64,000 nucleotides of DNA from an uncultured Granulosicoccaceae bacterium (lineage in GTDB: Bacteria; Pseudomonadota; Gammaproteobacteria; Granulosicoccales; Granulosicoccaceae): the NCBI GenBank assembly GCA_937930305.1, contig CALGLE010000003.1:62001-126000 (forward strand), read 5' to 3'. The stretch's first letter is position 1. Each line of letters starts with the position of its first letter. Both the position numbers and the translations under genes were made by a program. Under the pieces are notes generated by a model. It was not told the DNA's origin and made no database searches. It was given only the letters and a program-made list of their open reading frames with translations. Below, one piece after another: positions 19,353-29,315 of the stretch.

Positions 19353-19724
19353 CTATCGTTGCTTAAGTAAGTCTCGAATCTCAGTCAGCAAAGCGACATC
19401 CTCAGCCGGCTCTTCAGGCTCCTCGGCTTCGGCTTTTTTCATATTGTTCAACGCCTTAATGATCATGAAAATCACAAACGCAACAATTAAAAAGTCAATT
19501 ATCGCCTGTATAAAGGCCCCGTAGCCCACATTCGCATCCCCAACGGTTATGGCCAAGGTGGAGAAATCCACACCCCCCATCACCAACCCGATCAGTGGCA
19601 TCAAGATGCTCTCCACCAATACCCCAACCACCTTGCCAATGGCTGCTCCGATGATTATGCCCACCGCCATATCGATCAAACTGCCTTTCATGGCAAATTC
19701 TTTGAATTCAGACATCATGCTCAC
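19353..19724 (-). CDS. mscL: Large-conductance mechanosensitive channel MscL
   Basis: Pentameric inner-membrane channel opened by membrane tension, protecting against hypo-osmotic lysis. Two transmembrane helices: TM1 'VGIIIGAAIGKVVGVLVESI' (pore lining) and TM2 'GAFIQAIIDFLIVAFVIFMI', then a charged C-terminal bundle ending LLTEIRDLLKQR. The GTG at 19724 has GGAG 9 nt upstream and gives a 14-residue lead to 'AMKG' that aligns position by position with E. coli MSIIKEFREFAMRG; ATG codons at 19718 and 19739 are alternatives. 123 aa. Confidence 0.94.
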   Translation of the reverse strand: MSMMSEFKEFAMKGSLIDMAVGIIIGAAIGKVVGVLVESILMPLIGLVMGGVDFSTLAITVGDANVGYGAFIQAIIDFLIVAFVIFMIIKALNNMKKAEAEEPEEPAEDVALLTEIRDLLKQR

Positions 19725-19781
19725 GATTAACTGCTCCATTAAAACGAAAAAACTTTCGCGAACCCTCAGTGTAGTAAGAAA

Positions 19782-20225
19782 ATGACGAGCCCAAAGAAAA
19801 AGCTCAACTGGCGTTTTCGTCGCAAACTTTCCGAAACTGAGCGTGCATCCCGTGTGGCAACGGGTCGTGAGATTGAGGAATACTTGCTTTACCTGCGTTC
19901 ACCCTGGCGGGTGATGGCGGTCAATTTCTTCGCAGGAATGATGCGTGGCTTAGGTGCTGCTGTGGGGGCAACCGCTGTTATCGCGTTTTCCGTATGGATA
20001 ATTGCAAAAGCCGTATCGCTTCCCGTCATTGGGGAATACTTCACTGACGTGCGCGACAAGATTGACGAGTTAGTGGAAGAGGCGCAAATTTCCGATGATT
20101 TACGACGTGTCGAATTTATTCTGCGCCGAATTGAGGCGAACACTTCCGAGTCGTTAGCACTGCAGGAAGTGGTCGCCAACACCGACGTGACGAATGAACA
20201 AACCGCTGATTCTTCAGAGCAATAA
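19782..20225 (+). CDS. DUF5665-type membrane protein
   Basis: 147-residue protein of unknown function. A basic N-terminal region (KKKLNWRFRRKL) is followed by 'EYLLYLRSPWRVMAVNFFAG' and a Gly/Ala-rich hydrophobic stretch 'MMRGLGAAVGATAVIAFSVW', then a short helix-rich charged tail. The 'NFFAGMMRGLGAAVG' pattern is typical of DUF5665 proteins, which I recall as small membrane proteins without an assigned role. Divergent from mscL (42 bp between ORFs) and convergent with ppiD (10 bp). Confidence 0.75.
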   Translation: MTSPKKKLNWRFRRKLSETERASRVATGREIEEYLLYLRSPWRVMAVNFFAGMMRGLGAAVGATAVIAFSVWIIAKAVSLPVIGEYFTDVRDKIDELVEEAQISDDLRRVEFILRRIEANTSESLALQEVVANTDVTNEQTADSSEQ

Positions 20226-20235
20226 AAGCTGAGGC

Positions 20236-22173
20236 TTAATAGCCCCCACCGTAGCCGCCCGTTACACCCGATGTGAGTGCATCGTCATCCAAACTTATGT
20301 CAGCTCGAGAGCGCATGGATTGCACCATGGCAGCGAACGCTGAATTGCCTGCCGCCTGATTTGCAACAGTCGGCTCTGGCGCATCTTCCGCAGGCTCTGC
20401 TACATCAATGGATCGCAATGCAAACACAACTCGATCACCATTGCCTGCCGTTAGTGTTGATACCGTTGCCGCATCAGCGGCCGGTTTAGCGGCTGCAAAA
20501 ATCGCATTGACAACGGTTGCATCAATATCCGATCCGTTGCGCTCAACAGACTCATCCATGATCACGTCCGCCAACTCTTCAGCATCGGCTAACGCGACAA
20601 CATCTTCACCTGCTGCAACTTTGTCGCGCAGTTCACTGGCCAGCGTGTCTAATTGTTCTGCTGCAGAGTCACTTTTTAACTTCTCGCTAATCTCTTCACG
20701 CACATCATCGACGGTTTTCGGCCGTGGGCCTTCACTGTCTAGAACACGCAACACGACAACATGACGCGGTGCAATCTGAATCGCTTCAGAATTAAGGCCA
20801 TCCAGCAACACTTCATCACTGAACACTGACTGCAGAACCGCCGGGTTAGAAAACAAGGGGCCGTTGTCAGAGTCAACATCCACCCAATCGGTGGTTTGCA
20901 CTTCTAATCCGGTTTCAGCCGCAGCGGTGTCCAGTTCATCCGAAAAATCAAACGCAGACTCTTCCAGCTTATCCAACAAGCTATTGAATTCTGAGTTGGC
21001 TTCATTTTGTTTCAAGGTAGTGATGATGTCGTCTTTCACTTCTTCAAAGGGCTTACCTTTTTCCGGTTGGATAGCATCCAATTTGATTAAATGAACACCG
21101 TACTGCGATACAACCGGTTCGGACACGCCGCCAACTTCCGCCAACTCATTCACAGCCGTTTCAAATTCGGGAACCATTTGCCCCGGCAAGATTGGACCGA
21201 GGCTGCCACCAGAATCTGCAGAACCTGGATCATCAGAAAACTCTTTGGCAAGATCTGCGAACGCTTCACCCGCTTCAATGCGAGCCTTAACTTCAGCGGC
21301 TAGATTATTTTTCTCTTCCAGCTCACTGTCGCCGTCAGCTGCGAATAAAATATGCGAGGCCGAACGTTGTTCTGGCGTGACGTATCGACGCTTGTTCGAA
21401 TCATAATACGCTTGCGCATCCTCATCTAAGATGTCAATGGATTCGGCTTGATCGGTTGAATTCAATTCAATGTACTGAACCTTGGCGCGATCTGGAAACT
21501 GAAACGAATCAGCGTTTTCATCGAAATAGCTTTGCACCTCTTCATCACTGACCTCAATGCTTTCTTGCAAGGCGCTTAAACTCAAAGTGATTAGATCCAC
21601 ATTGCGGGTCTGCCGACGCAACGCATCGACTCGTGCTGCCTCACCGGGCAAGGTAAACCCGGATTCAATCAATCCTTCACTAAATTGACTTAATGCGGTT
21701 TGAGCACGCAAGCTCTGTTCAAAGTTCGCAGGTGACCCGCTGCGCGCGCTGACGGCTCGCAAATAGGATTCTTGATCAAACTTTCCATCTACCTGAAAGG
21801 CAGGATTACTTTGAATGGCAAGGCCCAATGTTTCATCACCCACCGCGAATTGGGCTTCTTCAACCGCACTCTGTACCACTTGCTGATTGATTAGCTGGTC
21901 ACGGGCTTGTTCACGCAAAGCGGTATCGTTAGCTAAGCCTTCTGGGATTTGGCCGCCAAACATGCTGCTTAATTGATTACGCTGGAAACGGTAGGCCTGC
22001 TCCAACGACTGCTGAGATATCTCAACACCATTAACCTCTGCCACAGGTGGGGGACCACCGCCGGTTAGGTACGAGCCAATACCCACTAATGCAAAGGGGA
22101 TGCAAATGATCGTGATCAAGGAATACTTGAGCGGCTTTGAATTGCGTACCTTTTCGCGAAGATCGAGCAACAT
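20236..22173 (-). CDS. ppiD: PpiD/SurA-type membrane-anchored peptidyl-prolyl isomerase
   Basis: Inner-membrane-anchored periplasmic folding factor, associated with SecYEG in relatives. N-terminal cytoplasmic tip, one transmembrane anchor 'YSLITIICIPFALVGIGSYL' (about 17-36), an SurA-N-like helical chaperone region (about 45-250), a central parvulin domain (about 265-370) and a C-terminal chaperone lobe. The parvulin domain keeps 'SASHILFA' and 'VSQYGVHLIKL', the histidine-containing strands of active parvulins. The protein ends in a Gly/Tyr tail (GVTGGYGGGY). 645 aa, normal. Downstream of lon, hupB and two tRNAs, the usual gammaproteobacterial place. Confidence 0.93.
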   Translation of the reverse strand: MLLDLREKVRNSKPLKYSLITIICIPFALVGIGSYLTGGGPPPVAEVNGVEISQQSLEQAYRFQRNQLSSMFGGQIPEGLANDTALREQARDQLINQQVVQSAVEEAQFAVGDETLGLAIQSNPAFQVDGKFDQESYLRAVSARSGSPANFEQSLRAQTALSQFSEGLIESGFTLPGEAARVDALRRQTRNVDLITLSLSALQESIEVSDEEVQSYFDENADSFQFPDRAKVQYIELNSTDQAESIDILDEDAQAYYDSNKRRYVTPEQRSASHILFAADGDSELEEKNNLAAEVKARIEAGEAFADLAKEFSDDPGSADSGGSLGPILPGQMVPEFETAVNELAEVGGVSEPVVSQYGVHLIKLDAIQPEKGKPFEEVKDDIITTLKQNEANSEFNSLLDKLEESAFDFSDELDTAAAETGLEVQTTDWVDVDSDNGPLFSNPAVLQSVFSDEVLLDGLNSEAIQIAPRHVVVLRVLDSEGPRPKTVDDVREEISEKLKSDSAAEQLDTLASELRDKVAAGEDVVALADAEELADVIMDESVERNGSDIDATVVNAIFAAAKPAADAATVSTLTAGNGDRVVFALRSIDVAEPAEDAPEPTVANQAAGNSAFAAMVQSMRSRADISLDDDALTSGVTGGYGGGY

Positions 22174-22220
22174 GAGGTTTTGATTCCGTGTCTGTTAATA
22201 ATTTAGCGATTAACAATGAA

Positions 22221-22243
22221 AAAAGGGTGCCTAAGCACCCTTT
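22221..22243 (-). terminator. Terminator after the tRNA-Val/tRNA-Asp genes
   Basis: GGGTGC / GCACCC stem extended by three A-T pairs, 4-nt loop, with a run of six T on the minus strand. It lies 13 nt beyond the encoded CCA end of tRNA-Asp and before ppiD. Confidence 0.8.
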
Positions 22244-22255
22244 CTTTAAATCAAG

Positions 22256-22332
22256 TGGCGGAGCGGACGGGACTCGAACCCGCGACCCCCGGCGTGACAG
22301 GCCGGTATTCTAACCAACTGAACTACCGCTCC
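22256..22332 (-). tRNA. tRNA-Asp(GTC)
   Basis: 77-nt cloverleaf. Acceptor GGAGCGG / CCGCTCC, anticodon loop CTGTCAC with GTC, T-loop GTTCGAGTC, and CCA encoded. Directly downstream of tRNA-Val (6 nt between them), cotranscribed. Confidence 0.96.
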
Positions 22333-22338
22333 ACTGTT

Positions 22339-22414
22339 TGGTGGGTGCTGAGGGGATCGAACCCCCGACCCTCGCCTTGTAAGGGCGATGCTCTACCAGC
22401 TGAGCTAAGCACCC
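22339..22414 (-). tRNA. tRNA-Val(TAC)
   Basis: 76-nt cloverleaf. Acceptor GGGTGCT / AGCACCC, anticodon loop CTTACAA with TAC, T-loop GTTCGATCC, CCA encoded. Thirteen nucleotides downstream of the hupB stop, so it is probably transcribed with hupB or from a promoter inside it. Confidence 0.96.
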
Positions 22415-22427
22415 CCAACTGAACTCC

Positions 22428-22700
22428 CTAGTTTACAGCATCTTTTAACGCTTTGCCAGCCTTAAAAGAAGGTGCGTTTGATGCTGGAATGTCGATGGTA
22501 GCACCCGTTTGAGGGTTGCGACCTTGACGTGCTTTACGAGGACGAACAAGAAAAGTACCAAAGCCCACCAGTGTGACTTGCTCACCTTTGGCCATGGCAT
22601 CCGTGAGTGAATCTAAAACTGCATTCACTGCGGTTTCCGCATCCGATTTTGAAATATCACCTTTGGATGCAACTGCATCGATGAATTCTGCTTTGTTCAT
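22428..22700 (-). CDS. hupB: DNA-binding protein HU-beta
   Basis: Histone-like nucleoid protein, 90 aa. Contains the HU signature 'GFGTFLVRPRKARQGRNPQTG' in the beta-arm region and starts 'MNKAEFIDAVASKGDISKSDA', close to E. coli HU-beta. Lies after lon, as in E. coli (lon-hupB-ppiD). The 179-bp gap from lon includes a plausible -10 box (TATACA on the minus strand near 22815) but no good -35 partner. Confidence 0.96.
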   Translation of the reverse strand: MNKAEFIDAVASKGDISKSDAETAVNAVLDSLTDAMAKGEQVTLVGFGTFLVRPRKARQGRNPQTGATIDIPASNAPSFKAGKALKDAVN

Positions 22701-22879
22701 GTTTCTCGTTCCCCTGTTAAATGACCAATGGCAGCCCTAGGCAAAGTGCCGGGCAAACACCAGATGCACACGATTGTAGGTCATAAATCCGCGGTCTATC
22801 GCCCTTTAGAGTGTGTATAAACGTAATTAAAGTAAAAAAACGCTGATTTTTGCTCAGGTTTTGACCAAACGGTTGGAAA

Positions 22880-25342
22880 TTAGTGATGTCGTAAGCCCGA
22901 TCTCTGAGTTGACGGCTCACTCTTGTCGTTACCGGAACCCACCGGATCATCGCCAATAGGCGCAGGATCAGATGGTGAATCGACCAACGCGAGATCGAAT
23001 ACTTCGTCAATCCAGCGCACGGGTTTGATGTTTAAACCTTCGGTAATCTCATCCGAAATTTCACTTAAGTCCTTCTCATTTTCGATTGGAATTAAAACCG
23101 TTTTAATGCCGCCTCGCTGTGCGGCCAACAACTTCTCTTTCAATCCACCAATCGGAAGAACTTCACCACGCAAGGTGATTTCACCGGTCATGGCCACGTC
23201 GGCGCGCACGGGCACACCCGTTAATGCGCTCACAAGTGCTGTGCACATACCGATACCGGCACTGGGGCCATCTTTTGGCGTGGCACCCTCAGGTACGTGA
23301 ACGTGTAAATCGGTGTCTTCGTGAAAATTCGGCTTCACACCCAAACTGTCCGCTCGGCTCCTAACCACCATCATGGCTGCCTGAATCGATTCTTTCATGA
23401 CATCGCCTAACTGACCGGTGTAAGAGAATTTGCCCTTACCAGGAACCACAGAGGTTTCTATGGTGAGTAATTCACCCCCCACTTGGGTCCAAGCAAGACC
23501 GGTGACTTGGCCGATTTGATCTTCAGCGTCGGCACGACCCCAACGAAAACGTGTCACCCCTATGTAATCGCTTAAATTCTCTTCGGTGATGTGCACCTTT
23601 TCGGGTGACTCAACATCCATCACTTCTCGCACCACCTTGCGACACACTTTGCTGATTTCGCGTTCTAGATTTCGTACACCCGCCTCGCGTGTGTAACTGC
23701 GGATAGTTTCCAGAATGGCATCATCACTTAACGCCAATTCATTTTCTTCTAACCCATTGTCTTTCATTTTGCGCGGCAACAAATAACGCTTAGCGATGGC
23801 CGCTTTCTCCTGCTCGGTATAACCTGGAATTCGAATCACTTCCATACGATCGAGCAATGGTTCAGGAATATTCATGGTGTTTGCTGTGGCCACAAACATC
23901 ACATCGGATAAGTCGTATTCCACCTCAAGGTAATGATCGGTAAATGTGTGGTTCTGCTCAGGGTCCAGCACTTCCAACAAAGCCGAAGAAGGGTCACCAC
24001 GAAAGTCCATCGACATCTTGTCAATTTCATCCAACAAGATGAGTGGGTTACGTTTGCCAACTTTAGTCAGGCTTTGGATAATTTTGCCTGGCATAGAACC
24101 AATGTACGTTCTGCGATGACCGCGAATTTCAGCTTCATCCCGAACACCACCTAAGGCCATCCGAGAAAATTTTCGGCCGGTGGCCCGCGCGATGGAACGA
24201 CCCAAAGAGGTTTTGCCCACACCCGGCGGGCCCACCAAACACAAAATGGGGCCTTTGGCATTCTTAACGCGTTTTTGCACCGCTAAGTATTCCAAAATTC
24301 GCTCTTTCACCTTTTCTAAACCATGGTGATCGTCTTCTAAGATGCGTTCCGCATCCGCCATGGTTTTCTTCAGCTTAGATTTTTTCTTCCACGGCAAGCC
24401 CACCATGGTGTCGATATAGTTTCGAACCACCGTGGCTTCAGCTGACATGGGCGACATCATTTTCAACTTGTTAAGTTCAGCGGTCGCTTTTTTGTAGGCC
24501 TCTTTGGATAAGCCTACTTTCTCAATTTTCTTGGCAAGCTCTTCCGATTCATTCGGCACATCATCCATTTCGCCCAGTTCTTTTTGAATGGCTTTCATTT
24601 GCTCATTCAAGTAGTACTCGCGTTGGCTCTTTTCCATTTGCTGCTTTACGCGTCCACGAACACGCTTTTCCACTTGCAACAAATCCAATTCCGATTCCAT
24701 GAGGTTTAATAAGTGCTCTAAACGTTCACGGGCGGAAAAAACTTCTAATATGGCTTGCTTCTCATCCACTCTTAACGACATTTGAGCCGCAATCATGTCA
24801 GCCAATCGATCTGGGTCGTCTACACCAGACAAGGTGTTCAGCACCTCAGGCGGCACCTTCTTGTTCATCTTTACGTATTGGTCAAACATGTTGGTGACCG
24901 AGCGCACAAGCACATCCATTTCCTTGGCATCATCAGCTGCTGCGATGGCGGAGGTGGATCGGGCTAAGGCTGTAAAGTATCCATCGGCTTCGTTATTACT
25001 GAGAGACTTAATATGCACTCGCTCTTGACCTTCCACTAACACTTTGATGGTGCCGTCAGGCAACTTGAGCAATTGCAAAATGGTGGCAACGGTGCCGACC
25101 TTGTGAATGTCTTCAGCCGAAGGCTCATCCACCGACGCACTGGTTTGGGCTGCAAGCAGGATACGTTTATCAACCGCTGAGGCCGCATCAAGGGCCTCAA
25201 TGGACTTTTCCCGGCCCACGAACAGCGGAATGACCATGTGCGGATAAACCACCACATCACGTAACGGCAACACAGGTATGCGCTGCTCTGAATCCGCATC
25301 AGCGGGTAATTCGGCTGCTTCGTTAGAATCGTGTTCAGACAC
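22880..25342 (-). CDS. lon: ATP-dependent protease Lon
   Basis: Cytoplasmic AAA+ serine protease that removes damaged and short-lived regulatory proteins. N-terminal substrate domain (about 20-215), coiled coil, Walker A 'GPPGVGKTS' (371-379), Walker B 'NPLILLDEIDKM', and a C-terminal protease domain with Ser694 in 'DGPSAGIGM' and Lys737 in 'GGLKEKLLA', 43 residues apart as in E. coli. 820 aa. Preceded by a sigma32-like promoter and by the clpX terminator, so it is a separate heat-shock unit next to clpPX. Confidence 0.98.
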   Translation of the reverse strand: MSEHDSNEAAELPADADSEQRIPVLPLRDVVVYPHMVIPLFVGREKSIEALDAASAVDKRILLAAQTSASVDEPSAEDIHKVGTVATILQLLKLPDGTIKVLVEGQERVHIKSLSNNEADGYFTALARSTSAIAAADDAKEMDVLVRSVTNMFDQYVKMNKKVPPEVLNTLSGVDDPDRLADMIAAQMSLRVDEKQAILEVFSARERLEHLLNLMESELDLLQVEKRVRGRVKQQMEKSQREYYLNEQMKAIQKELGEMDDVPNESEELAKKIEKVGLSKEAYKKATAELNKLKMMSPMSAEATVVRNYIDTMVGLPWKKKSKLKKTMADAERILEDDHHGLEKVKERILEYLAVQKRVKNAKGPILCLVGPPGVGKTSLGRSIARATGRKFSRMALGGVRDEAEIRGHRRTYIGSMPGKIIQSLTKVGKRNPLILLDEIDKMSMDFRGDPSSALLEVLDPEQNHTFTDHYLEVEYDLSDVMFVATANTMNIPEPLLDRMEVIRIPGYTEQEKAAIAKRYLLPRKMKDNGLEENELALSDDAILETIRSYTREAGVRNLEREISKVCRKVVREVMDVESPEKVHITEENLSDYIGVTRFRWGRADAEDQIGQVTGLAWTQVGGELLTIETSVVPGKGKFSYTGQLGDVMKESIQAAMMVVRSRADSLGVKPNFHEDTDLHVHVPEGATPKDGPSAGIGMCTALVSALTGVPVRADVAMTGEITLRGEVLPIGGLKEKLLAAQRGGIKTVLIPIENEKDLSEISDEITEGLNIKPVRWIDEVFDLALVDSPSDPAPIGDDPVGSGNDKSEPSTQRSGLRHH

Positions 25343-25392
25343 GTATTAGCACCTCAGGCTTTAAGCGGAGTTCGCATATTTCAGAATACACG

Positions 25393-25421
25393 AGATGGTA
25401 TCGAGCCAAGTCGAATTCAAG
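25393..25421 (-). promoter_or_regulatory. Sigma32-type (heat-shock) promoter candidate for lon
   Basis: On the minus strand CTTGAA (25421-25416) is followed after 15 nt by TACCATCT (25400-25393). The consensus is CTTGAA, 13-17 nt, CCCCATNT. The -35 is perfect and the -10 matches the last four fixed bases plus two of the C's. It lies about 50 bp before the lon start, between the clpX terminator and lon, and lon is a classical sigma32 target. Confidence 0.65.
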
Positions 25422-25432
25422 GGGCGACAAAA

Positions 25433-25460
25433 CAAAAAAGGCCCGACAAGCGGGCCTTTT
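25433..25460 (-). terminator. Terminator after clpX
   Basis: Stem AAAAGGCCCG / CGGGCCTTTT (read on the minus strand) around a 5-nt loop, followed by a T-run. Located 30 nt past the clpX stop, separating clpP-clpX transcripts from lon. Confidence 0.88.
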
Positions 25461-25489
25461 GAAGGGTTAAGCACGAAAAACCGGCTGGA

Positions 25490-26782
25490 TTAGTCGTCCG
25501 ATGCCGCTTTTTTGTACTTCTCCTCTTCCATCACCTTCTCTTGACCTTCTAAGAGTAGATACGGTTTTGATTCACCCCGGACCACCGCGCCATCAAGAAT
25601 AACTTTCTTGACGTTTTCTATACGGGGCAGCTCGTACATGGTGTCGAGTAGCACGTTCTCTAGGATGGTGCGTAATCCACGTGCACCGGTCTTACGTTCC
25701 AAAGAGCTTTGCGCCACAGCATATAAGGCGTCTTTACGGAATTCAATGTCGACGTCTTCCATGGATAACAGGCGTTCGTACTGCTTCGTGATGGCGTTTT
25801 TGGGTTCAACGAGTATGCGCACTAAGGCTTCCTCGTCAAGCTCTTCCAAGGTGGCAACCACAGGCAGACGACCAACAAATTCTGGGATTAAACCGAAGCT
25901 GATGAGATCTTGCGCTTCCACATCATGCAGCAACTCACCAATGTTCTTGGCATCATCTTTTGACGTCACTTCAGCACCGAATCCAATACCACCCTTTTCA
26001 GAGCGATCTTGAATAATCTTTTCAAGCCCTGCAAAAGCACCACCACAAACAAACAAGATGTTTGAGGTATCGACTTGCAAGAATTCTTGTTGCGGATGCT
26101 TACGACCCCCTTGAGGTGGTACCGAGGCAACCGTGCCTTCAATGAGTTTTAGCAACGCCTGCTGCACACCCTCACCCGATACGTCACGAGTAATGGATGG
26201 GTTGTCTGACTTACGAGAAATTTTATCGATCTCATCGATGTAGACAATTCCCGTTTGTGCTTTCTCAACGTCGTAATCGCATTTTTGCAATAGCTTTTGA
26301 ATGATGTTTTCCACATCTTCGCCCACGTAACCGGCTTCGGTTAAGGTGGTGGCGTCAGCGATTGTGAAAGGCACATTCAAAGTTCTGGCTAGGGTTTCAG
26401 CTAAGAGCGTTTTACCCGAGCCAGTTGGGCCGATCAGCAAAATATTACTTTTTGCCAATTCAACATCGCCCTTCTTGTCTTTATATTCCAAGCGCTTGTA
26501 GTGGTTATATACCGCTACCGACAAAATCTTCTTTGCCGTGCTTTGGCCAATGACATAGGAATCGAGCAGGTCATTGATTTCATGCGGCTTGGGCAGCTCG
26601 CTGTCACCACCGTCTGAGGTATCTTGCATTTCCTCGGTGATGATGTCGTTGCATAGATCAACGCACTCATCACAGATGAACACAGAAGGTCCTGCAATTA
26701 ATTTGCGCACCTCATGCTGGCTTTTGCCACAGAACGAACAGTAGAGCAGTTTGCCGTCGTCTTTTTTGTCTTCGTCAGTCAT
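25490..26782 (-). CDS. clpX: ATP-dependent Clp protease ATP-binding subunit ClpX
   Basis: AAA+ unfoldase that feeds tagged substrates to ClpP. The N-terminal zinc-binding domain has Cys15, Cys18, Cys37 and Cys40. Walker A 'GPTGSGKT' is at 118-125, the pore loop is 'GYVGEDVE', and the IGF-type ClpP-binding loop is present as 'GGIGFGAEV'. 430 aa. Lies 117 bp downstream of clpP. Confidence 0.98.
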   Translation of the reverse strand: MTDEDKKDDGKLLYCSFCGKSQHEVRKLIAGPSVFICDECVDLCNDIITEEMQDTSDGGDSELPKPHEINDLLDSYVIGQSTAKKILSVAVYNHYKRLEYKDKKGDVELAKSNILLIGPTGSGKTLLAETLARTLNVPFTIADATTLTEAGYVGEDVENIIQKLLQKCDYDVEKAQTGIVYIDEIDKISRKSDNPSITRDVSGEGVQQALLKLIEGTVASVPPQGGRKHPQQEFLQVDTSNILFVCGGAFAGLEKIIQDRSEKGGIGFGAEVTSKDDAKNIGELLHDVEAQDLISFGLIPEFVGRLPVVATLEELDEEALVRILVEPKNAITKQYERLLSMEDVDIEFRKDALYAVAQSSLERKTGARGLRTILENVLLDTMYELPRIENVKKVILDGAVVRGESKPYLLLEGQEKVMEEEKYKKAASDD

Positions 26783-26899
26783 AAACCGAGCTCTTTACCT
26801 TTGCTTCACCTTGCCGTGTTTTATCCGACATTTCAAGCGCCTCAGTCCAAACAATTTGGACCTCTCCAACCATTACCGGTCGCAGAAACTAGACACGAT

Positions 26900-27628
26900 T
26901 CACGACTTGCTTCCATCTCCGGAAGTATCGTCGATTTTGGGCACCCCAATCGCTGCTGGTGCACCACCGCTGGCCACGTTCACCTCTTCTTGGCGCGACG
27001 CAACAATACGGTCAACAATTCCATAGGCTAGCGCGTCCTGGGCCGTCATGAAATTGTCACGTTCAGTATCTGCTGTTACTGTCTCCACCGATTGCCCGGT
27101 GTGGTGAGACATTAACTGATTCATACGTTCTTTCATCGACAATATTTCCCTGGCATGAATGTCGATGTCCGTGGCCTGGCCCTGAAAACCAGCAGAAGGC
27201 TGGTGAATCATGACTCTAGAGTTCGGTAGTGTGAAGCGTTTGCCCTTTTCACCCGCGGTTAAAAGGAAGGCGCCCATGCTGGCAGCCTGCCCAATACACA
27301 GTGTGCTAACGCTCGGTTTAATGAACTGCATGGTGTCGTAGATGGCCATTCCAGCCGTCACAGACCCACCCGGGGAGTTGATATACAGACTGATATCCTT
27401 GTCGGGGTTCTCCGACTCTAGAAACAGCATCTGAGCAACGATGAGGTTGGCCATGTGGTCTTCCACCTGACCCACCATGAAGATGACTCGCTCTTTCAGC
27501 AGCCGTGAGTATATGTCGTACGAGCGCTCTCCGCGGGGGGTTTGCTCGATGACGTAGGGCACAAGGCCAGTGGCGCTGACTTCGGGAGCTAGTCCATGTG
27601 GTGCGGGCTGAGAAAAGCCAAAACTCAT
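26900..27628 (-). CDS. clpP: ATP-dependent Clp protease proteolytic subunit ClpP
   Basis: Barrel-forming serine protease subunit. Catalytic triad Ser117 ('[12 protein letters not shown]'), His142 ('RVMIHQPS') and Asp191 ('DTERDNFM'), each 20 residues higher than in mature E. coli ClpP. Oxyanion/handle region '[17 protein letters not shown]' intact. The protein is longer than usual (242 aa) because of a C-terminal tail after '[11 protein letters not shown]' (about 30 residues). Seventeen nucleotides after tig, the conserved tig-clpP-clpX order. Confidence 0.97.
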   Translation of the reverse strand: MSFGFSQPAPHGLAPEVSATGLVPYVIEQTPRGERSYDIYSRLLKERVIFMVGQVEDHMANLIVAQMLFLESENPDKDISLYINSPGGSVTAGMAIYDTMQFIKPSVSTLCIGQAASMGAFLLTAGEKGKRFTLPNSRVMIHQPSAGFQGQATDIDIHAREILSMKERMNQLMSHHTGQSVETVTADTERDNFMTAQDALAYGIVDRIVASRQEEVNVASGGAPAAIGVPKIDDTSGDGSKS

Positions 27629-27644
27629 GTTGTATCGTTCCGTT

Positions 27645-28988
27645 TTAAGTGGTTTCGGCGGTGCCCTCCTCCTTTGATTCGGATTCTGGCGCCGGCGGAT
27701 TCATTACATCTGCAAAAGCTCGAGGCTCTTCAGTAACAGAAGACTTGGCCACCACAGCCTGCGTGACGGTGTCTTCCAGTACCAGCCCTTCAATGTTTTG
27801 CAGCATTTCCGGGTTACTGTAATAGTAGTCGATGACTTGCTGCGGATCTTGATAAGAACCGGCCATGTGTTCAACCTGTTCCCGCACCTTGCCAGCGTCT
27901 GCTGTAATACTGTCGCGACGTACTATTTCTCCAACAATCAGGCCAAGTCGCACTCTGCGCCTCGCTTGTTCTTCAAACAACTCGTCGGCCAGCATCGAGG
28001 CATCAGCCTCAGCTGCCATTTGCTGCATGAATTGCTCCCGCTGACGGCCGATTTCTTCCTTCACTAGGGCCGCCGGTACATCAATGGGGTTTAGGTCCAG
28101 TAACCCATCCATCACCTGAGTTTTTACTTCATTATCGAGTCGAGATTTCAACTCTCGTTCCATGTTCTTTTGGATATCGGCCCGCAGCGTCTCGACGTTA
28201 CCGTCCTCTATCCCGAAACTCTTCACCAGTTCTTCATTCATCTCAGGAATGACCGATTCTTTGACCTCGTGCACAACGATGTCGAATTCGCATTCCTTGC
28301 CCGCCAAATTCTCGGCTTGATAGCTTTCCGGAAACGTGACGTTGATCGTCTTTTCATCCCCAGCCTGCAAACCCACGAGCTGCTCTTCGAAACCTGGGAT
28401 CATTTGCTTAGAACCCAAGACCAAAGGCGCTTTTTCTGCTTTTCCACCGTCAAATTCTTCACCATCCATTCGACCAGTGAAGTCGATGACAATTTGGTCA
28501 CCGTCAGCCGATACTCGCTCAACCGTGCTGTAGTCGGTGCGTTGTTCCAACAGTTTGTTGACCATTTCATCCACATCGGTGGTCTGAATTTCAACCACTG
28601 GGCGGGTGATTTTTAGTGATTCATCGAATTTCGGGTCAAATTCTGGGTACACCTCAAATGTGGCTTCGTAGCTGAAACCATCCTTGCTGTCTTCCGCGCC
28701 CTCGACCGGCTTGATCTCCGGTTGGCCGGCTGGCCGTAATTCTTCCTGCTGCACCGCTTTGTAGAACGAATCGTTGATCAAAGCGCCCAAAACCTCGCCC
28801 TTCACTTGAGGCTCAAAACGTTTTTTTACAACGTTCATAGGCACTTTGCCCGGACGAAAGCCGTTGATTTTCGCTGTCTTACTGATGGACTGCAGGCGTT
28901 CACTGACCTTGCTGTCGATATCAGTTTGAGGCAACTCAATGGTCATTTTACGACCCAGGCCTTCGATGGTTTCCACGGATACTTGCAT
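27645..28988 (-). CDS. tig: Trigger factor
   Basis: Ribosome-bound chaperone and prolyl isomerase. The N-terminal ribosome-binding domain carries '[17 protein letters not shown]' (the G-F-R-x-G-K-x-P signature), the FKBP-type PPIase domain spans about 150-250 ('[20 protein letters not shown]'), and a helical C-terminal domain makes the cradle. 447 aa. First gene before clpP-clpX; a tRNA-Leu gene ends 22 bp upstream. Confidence 0.97.
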   Translation of the reverse strand: MQVSVETIEGLGRKMTIELPQTDIDSKVSERLQSISKTAKINGFRPGKVPMNVVKKRFEPQVKGEVLGALINDSFYKAVQQEELRPAGQPEIKPVEGAEDSKDGFSYEATFEVYPEFDPKFDESLKITRPVVEIQTTDVDEMVNKLLEQRTDYSTVERVSADGDQIVIDFTGRMDGEEFDGGKAEKAPLVLGSKQMIPGFEEQLVGLQAGDEKTINVTFPESYQAENLAGKECEFDIVVHEVKESVIPEMNEELVKSFGIEDGNVETLRADIQKNMERELKSRLDNEVKTQVMDGLLDLNPIDVPAALVKEEIGRQREQFMQQMAAEADASMLADELFEEQARRRVRLGLIVGEIVRRDSITADAGKVREQVEHMAGSYQDPQQVIDYYYSNPEMLQNIEGLVLEDTVTQAVVAKSSVTEEPRAFADVMNPPAPESESKEEGTAETT

Positions 28989-29010
28989 GATTGAATCGTC
29001 GTTTATTTAA

Positions 29011-29095
<85 letters not shown>

Positions 29096-29197
29096 AAAGG
29101 CAATAACATTAGCCGGCAAATTATACCGGAAAGCTGACAGCACCGTTGCCTAGTCGTATAGGAAAAGGTGCGGTACAACAAGTACAAAGGGGAGAAT

Positions 29198-29274
29198 TGG
29201 GGTGGACGATGGGGCTCGAACCCACGACCACAGGAATCACAATCCTGCGCTCTACCAACTGAGCTACGCCCACC
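29198..29274 (-). tRNA. tRNA-His(GTG)
   Basis: 77 nt including the extra 5' G(-1) that pairs with the discriminator C, diagnostic of tRNA-His. Acceptor GTGGGCG / CGTCCAC, anticodon loop TTGTGAT with GTG, CCA encoded. Between the tRNA-Leu gene and the histidine kinase gene. Confidence 0.96.
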
Positions 29275-29315
29275 ACAATAGGCTTAATATTAGCGCAAAC
29301 CGGGTTAGCTGTGTA

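Noticed and set aside
28170..28616. Plus-strand open frame of 148 codons opposite tig
   Set aside because: Entirely inside the trigger factor gene in antisense; no domain seen.
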